A stretch of 64,000 nucleotides of DNA from Megasphaera stantonii (GCF_003367905.1 NZ_CP029462.1:2542001-2606000); one strand, 5' to 3'; positions 35,814 through 45,118 are shown, counted from the stretch's first letter. Translations and numbers: made by a program. The notes: generated by a model not told the origin, from the sequence alone.

Positions 35814-36590
35814 ATGAAACTGACAGTGGAACAACGGGATAGATACGCCCGCAATATGGCTTTGGCCGGTATCGGCGAAGAAGGACAACGGAAATTATGG
35901 GAAAGCAAGGTATTGCTCATCGGCGCCGGCGGGCTGGGGTCGCCTATTGCCTTGTATTTGGCGGCGGCCGGCGTAGGGACACTGGGGATTGTCGACGGCG
36001 ACGTCGTCGATGTATCTAATTTGCAGCGGCAGATTCTCCATTCAGAACAGGTTGTCGGCACGGAGAAGGCATTGTCAGCGCAGCGGCGGCTGCGGGAGCT
36101 GAACGGCGGCATTACAGTCGTGCCATACTGCGAAGAGGTGACGCGGAGCAATATTGCCGACATTATCAATGATAAGGATTACGATTTCATCATCGACGGG
36201 ACGGATAATTTCTCGGCTAAGTTCCTCATCAACGACGCCTGCGTCCTGCTGCAGAAGCCCTTTTCCCACGCCGGCGTCGTGGCGTATCACGGGCAGGTCC
36301 TAACCTACGTGCCGGGCCAGGGGCCGTGCTATCGCTGCATCTTCGAGGAAGAGCCGGCTCCCGGCGACGTGCCGACGGCGAAGGACGTCGGTATATTGGG
36401 CGCTGCGGCCGGCACGATCGGGACGATACAGGCGACGGAAGCAATTAAGTATATTACCGGCGTCGGCGAATTGCTGACGGGGACGCTCCTGACCTACGAC
36501 GCCCTGACCATGACCTTCCGCAAGGTGCCTTTTCCGCAGAATCCAGACTGCGCCGTCTGCGGGGATCATCCGACGATTACGGCGCTGTAG
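35814..36590 (+). CDS. ThiF/MoeB/HesA-family adenylyltransferase
   Basis: The ATG at 35814 follows AAGGATAG. The 258-residue protein has the nucleotide-binding motif VLLIGAGGLGSPIALYLAAA, the signature GIVDGDVVDVSNLQRQILH, IIDGTDNFSAKFLIND, and a zinc site from CYRC and CAVC near the C-terminus. Such enzymes adenylate the C-terminal Gly of a small sulfur carrier (ThiS or MoaD). No carrier, thiG, thiH or moa genes are nearby, so the pathway cannot be named. Confidence 0.9.
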   Translation: MKLTVEQRDRYARNMALAGIGEEGQRKLWESKVLLIGAGGLGSPIALYLAAAGVGTLGIVDGDVVDVSNLQRQILHSEQVVGTEKALSAQRRLRELNGGITVVPYCEEVTRSNIADIINDKDYDFIIDGTDNFSAKFLINDACVLLQKPFSHAGVVAYHGQVLTYVPGQGPCYRCIFEEEPAPGDVPTAKDVGILGAAAGTIGTIQATEAIKYITGVGELLTGTLLTYDALTMTFRKVPFPQNPDCAVCGDHPTITAL

Positions 36591-36679
36591 CGGCTGATGT
36601 TGCGAAGAAAATTTCCTTTTCACAGGAGTGATAGGCGAAGACATGGAATTTCTGCCGTTGGCAGCCGTTGGGAAGGGAA

Positions 36680-36719
36680 GACGCAAGGGCTGCGCTGTTC
36701 TGGATTCTATTCTTGCGTC
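36680..36719. terminator. Hairpin after the ThiF-like gene
   Basis: GACGCAAG and CTTGCGTC form a perfect 8-bp stem around a 24-base loop. There is no T-run, so termination is uncertain. Confidence 0.35.
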
Positions 36720-36783
36720 ATCAGGTCAAATGTGCTATTCTATTAGGCAATGATTAGAGTACGCATCAAGGGAGATCGTGGCG

Positions 36784-37635
36784 ATGAAAAAAATCGTATC
36801 TTGGCTTGCCGGCCTGGCGCTGACCGGGGCCGTCCTGGTAGCAGGCATAGGGTTGTTTTGGTTTTTCGGCTCGACAAATTATTTGCTGACCGGCGTTCCT
36901 GTCCTGAATTATCATCAGGTAAACGACAAGTTTCAAACGGTGCTGACGATGACGCCGGCAGATTTTGAAGAACAGATGAAGTACCTTCACGACCACGATT
37001 ATCATGCGATTACGCAGGACCAGTTCGCCGCCTATATGCGCGGCGAGGGCAGCCTGCCCGACCGTCCGGTCATGATTACCTTTGACGACGGGTATGTCGA
37101 CAACTATGAGCATGCCTATCCTATCATGAAGAAATACGGCCTTACGGGGACGATTTTTCTCATCGTCGATTTGATGGAGACGCCGGGATATCTGACGTGG
37201 GCCCAGGTACAGGAAATGGGGCGGAACGGCATGGAATTCGGCTCCCATACGATGAGTCACAAGCCCTTGACCAGCTTTGACCGCCAGGGCGTGCGGACGG
37301 AGCTGCGGGAATCCAAGGCGGCCATAGAATCCCATTTGCAGAAGCCCTGCAAGTATATCGCCTTTCCCGAAGGGGAGTTTGACGACATGGTCATGGAAGA
37401 GACGCGGGCGGCCGGGTATGAGTACGGCTTTACTGTAGAAACGGGGCGGGATTTTCCCTGGGACGACCACTTCGATTTGGCCCGGGTTCCCTTTTTTGAA
37501 GGGCCCGACAGCTTCGGCCATTTCTATTTCCGCCTGAATTTCAGTACATTGAGCTCGTGGCTGTGGCGCCTGCATAAAGGGCTGGAAGCCAGGGAAGCGA
37601 CGAGGTCCTTGGCGGTCTTTGTTCCCGAGCCGTAG
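36784..37635 (+). CDS. Polysaccharide deacetylase, membrane-anchored
   Basis: The ATG at 36784 suits the AAGGGAG site; GTG at 36778 is too close. The 283-residue protein has an N-terminal membrane anchor (WLAGLALTGAVLVAGIGLFW) then a NodB-type domain: VLNYHQVND, the TFDDGY motif (VMITFDDGYVDNYEHAYPIM) and FGSHTMSHKPL with the zinc His residues. It likely removes acetyl groups from cell-wall or surface polysaccharide outside the inner membrane. It is followed after 21 bases by an acetyltransferase, suggesting a pair acting on the same type of polymer or sugar. Confidence 0.9.
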   Translation: MKKIVSWLAGLALTGAVLVAGIGLFWFFGSTNYLLTGVPVLNYHQVNDKFQTVLTMTPADFEEQMKYLHDHDYHAITQDQFAAYMRGEGSLPDRPVMITFDDGYVDNYEHAYPIMKKYGLTGTIFLIVDLMETPGYLTWAQVQEMGRNGMEFGSHTMSHKPLTSFDRQGVRTELRESKAAIESHLQKPCKYIAFPEGEFDDMVMEETRAAGYEYGFTVETGRDFPWDDHFDLARVPFFEGPDSFGHFYFRLNFSTLSSWLWRLHKGLEAREATRSLAVFVPEP

Positions 37636-37656
37636 CAAAGGAGAGACGGGAAGACG

Positions 37657-38250
37657 ATGACGGAAAAAGAGAAGATGCTCCGCCGGATGCTGTATGACGC
37701 CAATTATGACGAAGAACTGCTGGCAGAACGGATGAGGGCAAAGGACTTATGCTATACCTTTAACCAGCTGCGTCCGTCGGAAGCGGCGGAGAAGGAACGC
37801 ATCCTGCGGTCCTTATTGGGAAAGACTGGGGCTTCCTTTTCGATATTGCCGCCCTTTTGGTGCGACTACGGGTATAATATCGAAATCGGCGACCATTTTT
37901 TTGCCAACCACAACTGCGTGATCCTGGACGCCAATAAGGTCGTATTCGGCGATAATGTCTTTATCGCGCCGAACTGCGGCTTTTATACGGCCGGCCATCC
38001 CATCGACGCAGGGCTGCGGAATCAAGGGCTGGAATACGCCTATCCCATTACGGTAGGACACGACGTGTGGATCGGGGCAGGCGTGCAGGTCATGCCTGGC
38101 GTGACGATCGGCAGCAACGTCGTCATCGGCGGCGGCAGCGTCGTCGTTCACGATATTCCCGACAATGTCGTCGCTGTCGGCAATCCCTGCCGGCCTGTTC
38201 GTCCGATTACCGCGGCCGACGCCGCCTTGTACGGCGCTGGAGGCATCTGA
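37657..38250 (+). CDS. Maltose/galactoside O-acetyltransferase-like
   Basis: The 197-residue protein has the N-terminal helix of the maltose acetyltransferase family (EKMLRRMLYDANYDEELLAE), then a left-handed beta-helix of hexapeptide repeats: YNIEIGDHFFANHNCVILD, DNVFIAPNCGFYTAGHPID with the catalytic His, and HDVWIGAGVQVMPGVTIG. It transfers acetyl from acetyl-CoA to a sugar. The natural substrate of this family is often unclear. GAGAGACGGGAAG precedes the ATG. Confidence 0.9.
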   Translation: MTEKEKMLRRMLYDANYDEELLAERMRAKDLCYTFNQLRPSEAAEKERILRSLLGKTGASFSILPPFWCDYGYNIEIGDHFFANHNCVILDANKVVFGDNVFIAPNCGFYTAGHPIDAGLRNQGLEYAYPITVGHDVWIGAGVQVMPGVTIGSNVVIGGGSVVVHDIPDNVVAVGNPCRPVRPITAADAALYGAGGI

Positions 38251-38269
38251 CAAATATATACGGAAATAT

Positions 38270-38313
38270 AAAAACACCTGATATCGGTCTGTTAGGCCAT
38301 GTCAGGTGTTTTT
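38270..38313 (+). terminator. Intrinsic terminator after the acetyltransferase
   Basis: AAAAACACCTGA pairs with TCAGGTGTTTTT. The symmetric A- and T-runs allow it to work in both directions. Confidence 0.85.
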
Positions 38314-38414
38314 GCCTGTTGCTGGAGTAATCTTTTTATAAATTTTAGAAATATTTAAAGAATGTAGAGTATAATATAAAATGAAAACGTATCGATACAT
38401 GGGGAGGGATGATT

Positions 38415-39893
38415 TTGCTGAAGATACGGGATATTTCGCTGCGGAAACGGATGATGCTGACGAATTTCCTCATGGTATTCATTCCCGTCGTGTGGCTGAC
38501 GATTTTAGGGGGCGTCATCTTTGCCGGACTGCAGTTTACCGGCACGGTGCGGCAGAGCGAGCTGGCCCTGCTGTGGCCGGAAAAGGGCTCGTCCATGTCG
38601 ATTTCCTATGCCGTGAGCTCCTTGCGCATGAAGGTAGAGAGCGAAGAGTCGCTGAAGCTGGAAGACGTGTTTGAAGAATGCCTGATTTTGGAAAAGCACG
38701 GCATACAGACCGTCATCGTCGCCGACGGCCGCCTGCTGTATATCACTGACGGGGCTGATGAAGACGATATACGGTATTTGGTCCAGAAGCAGTGCGGAAA
38801 CGCCGCCTCGGCCATGTCGTGGAATAACGAGGACTTTGCCTTTATTTATTCTTCGCCCCGCCGCGACACGGTCATATGGGCGGCCGGACAGATGCCCTTC
38901 GTCACGTCGTACGATGCCGACGACGCCTTGGAGGATGTGCTGGAAATCGTGCTGTTTGCCGTCCTCGTCCTTTCCATCATCGTCATCATCTGGCTGGGCC
39001 TGTATTTATCGCGCCTCCTGTCGCGGCAGATTATCGAGCCGCTGGCAGAGCTGCGGAAGGCTGCGGCGGAAATTCAGCAGGGCAATTTTGAGTATCCCCT
39101 TGTCGTGCCGGCGCAGGATGAGCTGGGCCAGACGTGCCGCGATTTTGACGACATGCGCAAGGAACTGCGGAAGGTGCGGGAGGAACGGCAGAAGTACGAG
39201 CAGAACCGCAAGGAATTGATCGCCGGCATTTCTCATGATTTGGCGACGCCTCTTACGCTGCTGAAGGGCTATGCCAGCGGCATTCGCGAGGGCATTGCCC
39301 GGACGCCGGAAAAGCAGCGCCAGTATATTGATAAAATTTATGACACGGCCTGCGCCATGGAGCGGCTCGTAGACAGCCTGTTCCTGTTTTCCAAGCTGGA
39401 CCTGGGACGGATTCCCTTTTCGCTGGAAGTCGTGCCGATATACCGGTATTTTGAAGACGTCATCGGCGAGACGGCTATGACGCTGGCCGAACAGGGCGTG
39501 ACGCTGACGCTCCGGGGACATCAGAGCACGGCGGCCGTGGCCATAGACAGGAACCAATTCCGGCGGGTCGTGGAAAACCTGCTGACGAACTGCGTAAAAT
39601 ATAAGACGACGCCCCAGGCCGACGTAGACATCGTCATTGCCGAGGAAGGTGAGTCCGTCGTCGTTTCCTTTGTCGACCACGGCGTCGGCGTGCCTGCTGA
39701 AAGCTTGCCGAAATTGTTCGACAGCTTTTACCGCACCGACGCGGCCCGTACGGACGTAAAGAAGGGCAGCGGCCTGGGACTAGCGATTGCCAAGCAGATT
39801 ATCGAATCGCTGCACGGCTCGATTTGGGCAGAGGAAACGAAAGGCGGCGGCCTGACGATTTCCATGCGCCTGCCCATTGCAAAGGAGGAGTAA
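38415..39893 (+). CDS. Two-component sensor histidine kinase
   Basis: GGGGAGGG ends one base before ATG 38409, so TTG 38415 is the better-spaced start (492 residues); the ATG remains an alternative. Two membrane segments (about residues 17-40, and VLFAVLVLSIIVIIWLGLYL near 180-200) enclose an extracytoplasmic sensor. A HAMP domain (ELRKAAAEIQQGNFEYPL) is followed by the H-box ELIAGISHDLATPLTLLKG with the phosphorylated His, N-box NLLTNCVKY, and G-boxes DHGVGVPAE and GSGLGLAIAKQI. It pairs with the response regulator that follows after one base. The signal is unknown. Confidence 0.93.
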   Translation: MLKIRDISLRKRMMLTNFLMVFIPVVWLTILGGVIFAGLQFTGTVRQSELALLWPEKGSSMSISYAVSSLRMKVESEESLKLEDVFEECLILEKHGIQTVIVADGRLLYITDGADEDDIRYLVQKQCGNAASAMSWNNEDFAFIYSSPRRDTVIWAAGQMPFVTSYDADDALEDVLEIVLFAVLVLSIIVIIWLGLYLSRLLSRQIIEPLAELRKAAAEIQQGNFEYPLVVPAQDELGQTCRDFDDMRKELRKVREERQKYEQNRKELIAGISHDLATPLTLLKGYASGIREGIARTPEKQRQYIDKIYDTACAMERLVDSLFLFSKLDLGRIPFSLEVVPIYRYFEDVIGETAMTLAEQGVTLTLRGHQSTAAVAIDRNQFRRVVENLLTNCVKYKTTPQADVDIVIAEEGESVVVSFVDHGVGVPAESLPKLFDSFYRTDAARTDVKKGSGLGLAIAKQIIESLHGSIWAEETKGGGLTISMRLPIAKEE

Positions 39894-39894
39894 C

Positions 39895-40596
39895 ATGAAG
39901 CGCATTTTGATCATTGAAGACAATAAGGAAATTACGGAGTTAGAGCGGGATTACCTGGAAGCGAACGATTTTGAAGTCGATATAGCCGAAGACGGCGTGA
40001 CCGGCTTGGAAAAAGCGTTGGCTGATGAATATAATTTAATTTTATTGGATATCATGCTGCCGCGCATGGACGGCTTTCAGGTCTGCCGGGAAATACGGGC
40101 GCAGAAGGATGTGCCCATTCTCATGGTGTCGGCCAAACGGGAAGATATCGACAAGATCCGGGGCCTGGGACTGGGAGCTGACGATTACATCAGCAAGCCC
40201 TTCAGCCCCAGCGAACTGGTAGCCAGGGTCAAGGCCCATATCAGCCGCTATGAACGGCTGACGAGCCGTGCCGGCGCCGCGCCGAAGGACGAGGACGTCC
40301 TCAAGGTCGGCGAGCTGGAAATCCATTTAAAAAAGCACCGCGTCTTTTCCCAGGGCAAGGAAGCCTTTTTGACCAACCGGGAATTCGAGCTGCTGGCCTT
40401 TTTAGCTAAGCATCCGGGCATCGTGTTCAGCCGCGAGCGGATTTTTGACCGGGTTTGGGGATTGGATGCGGCCGGCGATACGGCGACGGTCATGGTTCAT
40501 ATCAACCGCATCCGTGAAAAGATAGAGCCTGATCCGACGCAGCCCATCTATATTGAAACCGTATGGGGCGCAGGCTACCGCTTTGCCGAAGGATAG
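39895..40596 (+). CDS. OmpR/PhoB-family response regulator
   Basis: AAAGGAGGAG precedes the ATG at 39895. The 233-residue protein has a receiver domain (ILIIEDNKEITELE, LILLDIMLPRMDGFQ with the phosphorylated Asp, SKPFSPSELVARV) and a C-terminal winged helix (FLTNREFELLAFLAKH, RVWGLDAAGDTATVMVHINR, ETVWGAGYRF). It is coexpressed with the kinase just upstream. Its 3' end nearly meets the convergent dprA gene. Confidence 0.96.
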   Translation: MKRILIIEDNKEITELERDYLEANDFEVDIAEDGVTGLEKALADEYNLILLDIMLPRMDGFQVCREIRAQKDVPILMVSAKREDIDKIRGLGLGADDYISKPFSPSELVARVKAHISRYERLTSRAGAAPKDEDVLKVGELEIHLKKHRVFSQGKEAFLTNREFELLAFLAKHPGIVFSRERIFDRVWGLDAAGDTATVMVHINRIREKIEPDPTQPIYIETVWGAGYRFAEG

Positions 40597-40599
40597 GAG

Positions 40600-41706
40600 C
40601 TACTGCACGGGCTTTTTGACATACGACGTGCCGCCTGTTTCTTCAATGAGGCCGTACAGCTGCAGCTTCAGCAGCAGGGGACTCAGCTGAGACGGCGGCA
40701 GCTTCGTTTTGACGACCAGCTCGTCCTGGGACACGGGCTGGTCGCAGGGCAGGGCTTCCAATACAGCTTCTTCCAACAGCGTGAGGGAAAATGGCGGGGG
40801 GCTTTGTTCCCCTTCTTCTGCGTACCAGCCATACTCGGACAGGATGTCTTCAATACCCGTCAGGGCGATGGCTCCCTTGCGCAGGAGGGCGTTCGTCCCC
40901 TTACTCATTTCTGAATAAATGCTGCCAGGGACGGCGAAGACGTCCCGCCCTTCTTCGAGGGCAAAATCAGCCGTAATGAGGGAGCCGCTGCGCAGGGCCG
41001 CCTCGATCACGACGACGCAGCGGCACAGGCCGGCGATGATGCGGTTGCGGGCCGGGAAATTCATCGCTAAAGGGCGGACTCCGAAGGCGTATTCGCTGAC
41101 GACGGAGCCGCCTTTTTCTATGATATCCGCAAATAAGGCCTTGTTCTCCGGCGGATAGGCCGTATCCAGGCCGTTAGCGACGACGGCGCAGGTCATCCCT
41201 TTGCCGGTTAAGGCTCCCAGATGGGCTTTGGTATCGATGCCGCGGGCTCCGCCGCTGACGACAGCGATGCCGCTGCGGGCCATTTGTTCCGCCAGGGTCT
41301 GGGCGGCGTTCCTGCCGTACGGCGTGGCCTTGCGGGCGCCGACGATAGCGGCGGCTTTGGGAAACTGCGGCAGCGCTCCCTGATAGTACAGTATAGGCGG
41401 CGGATTATACGTTTCGCGGAGAAGCTGGGGATAGTCGTCTTCCCACAAGGCGACGAGCTTCGTATGATATCGGGACAGCAGGCGGAGCTGCTCGTCCCAG
41501 TCGTAGCGGGACCGAGCCTCCGTCAGCGCCGTACCGACGGTTTCCGGTATGCCCGCGTCTTGCCAGTCGGCGGCCGAAGCGTCCCAGGCGGCTGCGGCAG
41601 AGCCGAACCGGCCGATCAGGGCGCAGATGCGGCGGGAGCCCAGCCCGGGCAGGGAGGCCAGGGCCGCCGTATAGAGCCGTTCCTTTTCTATGTCCTGTAT
41701 CATCAT
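40600..41706 (-). CDS. dprA: DNA processing protein DprA
   Basis: The 368-residue protein has an N-terminal helix-hairpin-helix/SAM-like part (SLPGLGSRRICALIGRFGS), the Rossmann-like core with GARKATPYGRNAAQTLAE, SGGARGIDTKAHLGAL and IIAGLCRCVVVIEAALRSGS, and a C-terminal winged helix. DprA loads RecA on incoming single-stranded DNA in natural transformation. It is followed in order on the plus map by comM-like and yraN genes, all minus strand, forming the common competence/DNA-uptake cluster. Confidence 0.95.
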   Translation of the reverse strand: MMIQDIEKERLYTAALASLPGLGSRRICALIGRFGSAAAAWDASAADWQDAGIPETVGTALTEARSRYDWDEQLRLLSRYHTKLVALWEDDYPQLLRETYNPPPILYYQGALPQFPKAAAIVGARKATPYGRNAAQTLAEQMARSGIAVVSGGARGIDTKAHLGALTGKGMTCAVVANGLDTAYPPENKALFADIIEKGGSVVSEYAFGVRPLAMNFPARNRIIAGLCRCVVVIEAALRSGSLITADFALEEGRDVFAVPGSIYSEMSKGTNALLRKGAIALTGIEDILSEYGWYAEEGEQSPPPFSLTLLEEAVLEALPCDQPVSQDELVVKTKLPPSQLSPLLLKLQLYGLIEETGGTSYVKKPVQ

Positions 41707-41710
41707 AGCG

Positions 41711-43231
41711 TCACACCCTTTGTAATGTATTACGGTAGCTCACTGCTTCGGCAACGTGTTCGCTTCGTATGTGTTCGTCCCCGTTTAAGTCGGCAATCGT
41801 CCGGGCTGCTTTGACGATGCGGTCGCAGCTGCGGGCGCTTAGCTTCATTGTGTCGAACACAGTCTGCAGCAGATCCTGGGCGCTGCTTGATAGACGGCAC
41901 GTTTCTTTGATTTCCCGATGGCCCATGTGGGCGTTGCAGGACAGGCCGTACGATTGGAGCCGCCGCTCCTGCCTTTCTCGGGCGGCCAGGACGCGGCTGC
42001 GGATCGCTTCGGACGACTCCTGGGGAATGGTCGTAATCAATTCCTGGTATTTGGGGCGGTCTACGGCGACGTGCAGGTCGATGCGGTCCAGGAGAGGACC
42101 CGATATTTTGCGGACGTATCGGCGGATTTCGCCGGTCGTACAGGTACAGGAATTCGATTCGGAGCTGCCGAAAAAGCCGCAGGGACAGGGATTCATGGCG
42201 GCGATGAGGATGAAGCGGGCCGGATAGGACAGGGAGGCGTTGACCCGGGAAATGTGGACGACGAAATCCTCCAGGGGCTGGCGCAGCACTTCCAATACGG
42301 AACGGGGAAATTCGGGCAGCTCGTCGAGAAACAGGACGCCGTTGTGGCTCAGGGTCACTTCGCCGGGCTTGGGAATCGTGCCGCCGCCGATGAGGCCTGC
42401 CGTGGAAATCGTGTGGTGAGGACTGCGGAAGGGCCGCTGCGCCAGCATTTTCGACTGCTGAAACAGGCCGGCTACGCTGTATATCTTTGTCACCTCCAGC
42501 GATTCGCGCAGGCTCATGGGCGGCAGAATCGTAGGAATCCTCTTGGCCAGCATGGTCTTGCCGGAACCGGGCGGGCCGATGAGCAGGACGTTGTGGCCGC
42601 CGGCCGCGGCGATTTCCAGGGCCCGCTTGGCCGTAAACTGTCCCTGGACCTCTGAAAAATCGACGCGGTAATCCGGCCGGTCTGTAAACACGTCTCCGGC
42701 CACGGCCGGAGAGAGGCGGGCAAGGCCCAGCAAATGGGAAATAATGTCCGACAGGGACTCGACGGCATAGACCGTCATGGCGCGGCACAGCAGCGCTTCG
42801 GCGGCGTTTTCCTTGCTGACGAAGCAGGTGTGGAAGCCTTCTTCGGCGCCCTGCAGCACCATGGACAGGATGCCTGCGACGGGGCGGATTGTCCCGTCTA
42901 AGGCCAATTCGCCGATGAACAGGGTTTGGCGGCACAGCTCGGCCGGGATTTGGCCGCTCGACACCATGATGCCGGCGGCGATGGCCGCGTCGAGGCCGGC
43001 GCTGTCTTTTTTCAAATCGGCCGGCGCTAAATTAACCGTAATGCGCCGCATGGGAAATTCATAGCCGCTGTTCTTGATGGCCGAGCGGACCCGCTCCTTC
43101 GATTCTTTGACGGACGTCGCCGCCAGTCCTACGATTTCAAAAGCCGGAAGGCCGTTGGAAATGTCCGTCTCGACCGTTATGATATTGCCGTGAAGCCCGA
43201 ATACGGTGGCTCCGTACGTACGTGAAAACAT
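41711..43231 (-). CDS. comM: YifB/ComM-family Mg-chelatase-like ATPase
   Basis: The 506-residue AAA+ protein has an N-terminal Lon-protease-like fold (VFGLHGNIITVETDISNGLP), Walker A in LIGPPGSGKTMLAKRIPTIL, the segment HHTISTAGLIGGGTIPKPGE, Walker B VLFLDELPEFPR, and a zinc-like cysteine group (MNPCPCGFFG, CTCTTGEIRRY). ComM is a branch-migrating helicase that helps integrate transformed DNA. It starts just after yraN and ends 4 bases before dprA. Confidence 0.93.
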   Translation of the reverse strand: MFSRTYGATVFGLHGNIITVETDISNGLPAFEIVGLAATSVKESKERVRSAIKNSGYEFPMRRITVNLAPADLKKDSAGLDAAIAAGIMVSSGQIPAELCRQTLFIGELALDGTIRPVAGILSMVLQGAEEGFHTCFVSKENAAEALLCRAMTVYAVESLSDIISHLLGLARLSPAVAGDVFTDRPDYRVDFSEVQGQFTAKRALEIAAAGGHNVLLIGPPGSGKTMLAKRIPTILPPMSLRESLEVTKIYSVAGLFQQSKMLAQRPFRSPHHTISTAGLIGGGTIPKPGEVTLSHNGVLFLDELPEFPRSVLEVLRQPLEDFVVHISRVNASLSYPARFILIAAMNPCPCGFFGSSESNSCTCTTGEIRRYVRKISGPLLDRIDLHVAVDRPKYQELITTIPQESSEAIRSRVLAARERQERRLQSYGLSCNAHMGHREIKETCRLSSSAQDLLQTVFDTMKLSARSCDRIVKAARTIADLNGDEHIRSEHVAEAVSYRNTLQRV

Positions 43232-43240
43232 GGGCGTCTC

Positions 43241-43606
43241 CTATGCCTTGCTCAAAAAGGCGTGGCGTATATGATGAAGGTGAAATCCCTGCGGCGAAGG
43301 GATGACTTCGACGACGTCGAAGCGGCAGGGCATGTGCCAGCAATGGTGCCGCGTCATATAGGACAGGGCGACGAGGGACAGCTTTCGCTGCTTGCGGTTT
43401 TCTACGGCTTCGGCCGGCCTGCCGCACTGCTGCGACCGGCGCGTTTTTACTTCGACGAAGACGAGGGTGTCGCCGTCTTGGGCGATAATGTCTATTTCTC
43501 CCAGGCGATTGCGATAATTTTGGCTGAGGACTGCGTAGCCCAGCGTATGGCGGAGGTACTTGACGGCGGCTTCTTCGCCGGCCTTTCCCAACGAGGCGTC
43601 TGACAT
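43241..43606 (-). CDS. yraN: YraN/UPF0102 family endonuclease-like protein
   Basis: The start at 43606 is preferred because AAAGGAG precedes it; a longer frame to 43657 has none. The 121-residue protein has the family pattern LGKAGEEAAVKYLRHTLGY, NRLGEIDIIAQDGDTLVFVE followed by VKTRR: a PD-(D/E)XK fold with the active-site EID...VEVK. Function is poorly known. It is the first gene of the yraN-comM-dprA unit. Confidence 0.93.
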   Translation of the reverse strand: MSDASLGKAGEEAAVKYLRHTLGYAVLSQNYRNRLGEIDIIAQDGDTLVFVEVKTRRSQQCGRPAEAVENRKQRKLSLVALSYMTRHHCWHMPCRFDVVEVIPSPQGFHLHHIRHAFLSKA

Positions 43607-43775
43607 GATATCCACTCCTTTGACGAGGTATCTATCGGCAGTATACGAAAGGAACATTAGAACAAATGGAGAATTACATGAAAATTAGATGAAAAAAACG
43701 CAAAAATCAGGTTAGTTCATTAAATTTTCATTAAAATTCAGGCCGATGGATGAGGCCGCTTTGCTGTAAAAAAGG

Positions 43776-43812
43776 GGAAAGCAAAGATTAACACTATTTT
43801 TTTGCTTTCTTA
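43776..43812. terminator. Hairpin in the yraN-PepSY divergent spacer
   Basis: GAAAGCAAA pairs with TTTGCTTTC around a loop containing a T-run. It lies between divergent genes, so its role is unclear. Confidence 0.35.
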
Positions 43813-43906
43813 AGCGATTGTTTAGATTTATTGTCTATACTGTATATGTAATCAGCAATGCATATAATTCGGTATACTACGATAGATATATGAGGAGGAA
43901 CATGAC

Positions 43907-44488
43907 ATGGAACAAAAGGGATATACGAACTGGCTGAAACGGATATTTACGCCGCGCCGTCTGAAACTCGGCGCAGTCTTAGTGGTTGTCTGCGCCATAG
44001 TCGCAGGCGGCGGCGCATGGTATTACCACCAGCAGAAGATGGAACGGAAGGCCCAGATCCAGCAGGCCCAGACGCGCATGGTAGAATATCAGGCGGCGCA
44101 GCGCAACGTGCAGCTCATCGGCGTCGAGGACATCAAGGCGATCGCCGCCCAGGCTGTCGGCAAGGATGTGGCAGAATTGCGGTTCCGGGAAATTTCCCTG
44201 GAAAATAAATGGGACGACGGCAACTATCGGAACGCGCGCCGCGACCGCCAGCCGCGCGACGTAAGACCGGCTGCAGCAGCTCCTGCCCAAGGAAACGGAC
44301 AGGGACAGGCTGCGCAGGCGACGCCGGGACAGCACGACGGCTGGACGAGACAGGAGGAGTTTTTCCTGCCTATCTATGAAATCGAGTGCAACGGCGACGG
44401 CTTAGGCTATGAATTGGAAATCAACGCCATTACGGGCGAAGTCTTGGAAAGCGAAGTCGAATCCTATTTTATTTTCGACGAACTGTAA
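43907..44488 (+). CDS. Membrane-anchored PepSY-like protein
   Basis: GAGGAGGAAC precedes the ATG. The 193-residue protein has a basic N-terminus, one membrane segment (LGAVLVVVCAIVAGGGAWYY), a Gln-rich helix, then a PepSY-like domain: IKAIAAQAVGKDVAELRFRE at the start and, after a low-complexity Gln/Ala/Gly insert, YEIECNGDGLGYELEINAIT, GEVLESE. PepSY domains are inhibitory or binding modules outside the inner membrane. No protease partner is adjacent. Confidence 0.8.
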   Translation: MEQKGYTNWLKRIFTPRRLKLGAVLVVVCAIVAGGGAWYYHQQKMERKAQIQQAQTRMVEYQAAQRNVQLIGVEDIKAIAAQAVGKDVAELRFREISLENKWDDGNYRNARRDRQPRDVRPAAAAPAQGNGQGQAAQATPGQHDGWTRQEEFFLPIYEIECNGDGLGYELEINAITGEVLESEVESYFIFDEL

Positions 44489-44495
44489 TAGAAAC

Positions 44496-44544
44496 AAAAA
44501 AATCTATCCCTGCGGCGTCATGTCCGCGGCGATAGATTTTTTTT
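44496..44544 (+). terminator. Intrinsic terminator after the PepSY-like gene
   Basis: AAAAAATCTATC pairs with GATAGATTTTTT around a GC-rich loop, followed by further T. Confidence 0.88.
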
Positions 44545-44616
44545 GCCGCCGAATAGGCATGATAAAATCCCTGGCTGCACTAGGGGGTAGACATACGATC
44601 CTTATAGAAACAGAAA

Positions 44617-44679
44617 GAACCTCCTATGATACAATGGAAAGGGTCTGGCAACCACATCCCCGTATAGAATAGGAGGTTC
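44617..44679 (+). promoter_or_regulatory. IS200-type stem sequestering a ribosome-binding site
   Basis: GAACCTCCTAT at 44617-44627 is a perfect complement of ATAGGAGGTTC at 44669-44679. The second arm contains the AGGAGG of the tnpA remnant. This matches the translation-blocking stem known from IS200 elements. Confidence 0.75.
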
Positions 44680-44685
44680 CTGTCA

Positions 44686-44870
44686 ATGAATGACGTAAAA
44701 AGGTTATCACTCCGCAAGGGGAGATGTAAATATCATATTGTATTCGCGCCTAAATATAGGCGGCAGGGAATCTATGGACGAATCAAATCAGAGAAAAAAT
44801 ATTGCGGCAGCTATGCGAGAGAAAAGGAGTAGAGGTGATTTGCGCATAGGGATAGAAATGATTGAAGAAA
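44686..44870 (+). pseudogene. IS200/IS605 TnpA remnant
   Basis: The first 30 codons read LSLRKGRCKYHIVFAPKYRR and QGIYGRIKSEKK, the start of the Y1 transposase TnpA. A frameshift follows: the next frame gives ILRQLCERKGVEVICA and then a stop. The HUH motif and catalytic Tyr are absent, so the copy is dead. Confidence 0.85.
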
Positions 44871-45118
44871 CGAGTGTATTTTGATAGACGTATAAAAATC
44901 ACTTATTTCATATAATTTTGAATTATAAGTACAAAATTATTGATACCCTGGCAGTTTTTGGCTTATAATCTGTATAAAATAAGGTGTTGCATATCCGTTT
45001 TAACAAATTGGCCTTGAGTATTTAGCGAGTTTTGTTCAGTATGAGGACATAGATTTAGTCAAAATGGTATCATGATCTTACGGGTTGCTTTTATGAATTT
45101 ACATAAGGGATGGTATAT
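44871..45118. other. AT-rich spacer
   Basis: About 250 bases after the IS200 remnant with no recognisable gene or hairpin. Confidence 0.4.

Noticed and set aside
36640-36753. Short ORF before the polysaccharide deacetylase gene
   Set aside because: No convincing ribosome-binding site, and it overlaps a hairpin.
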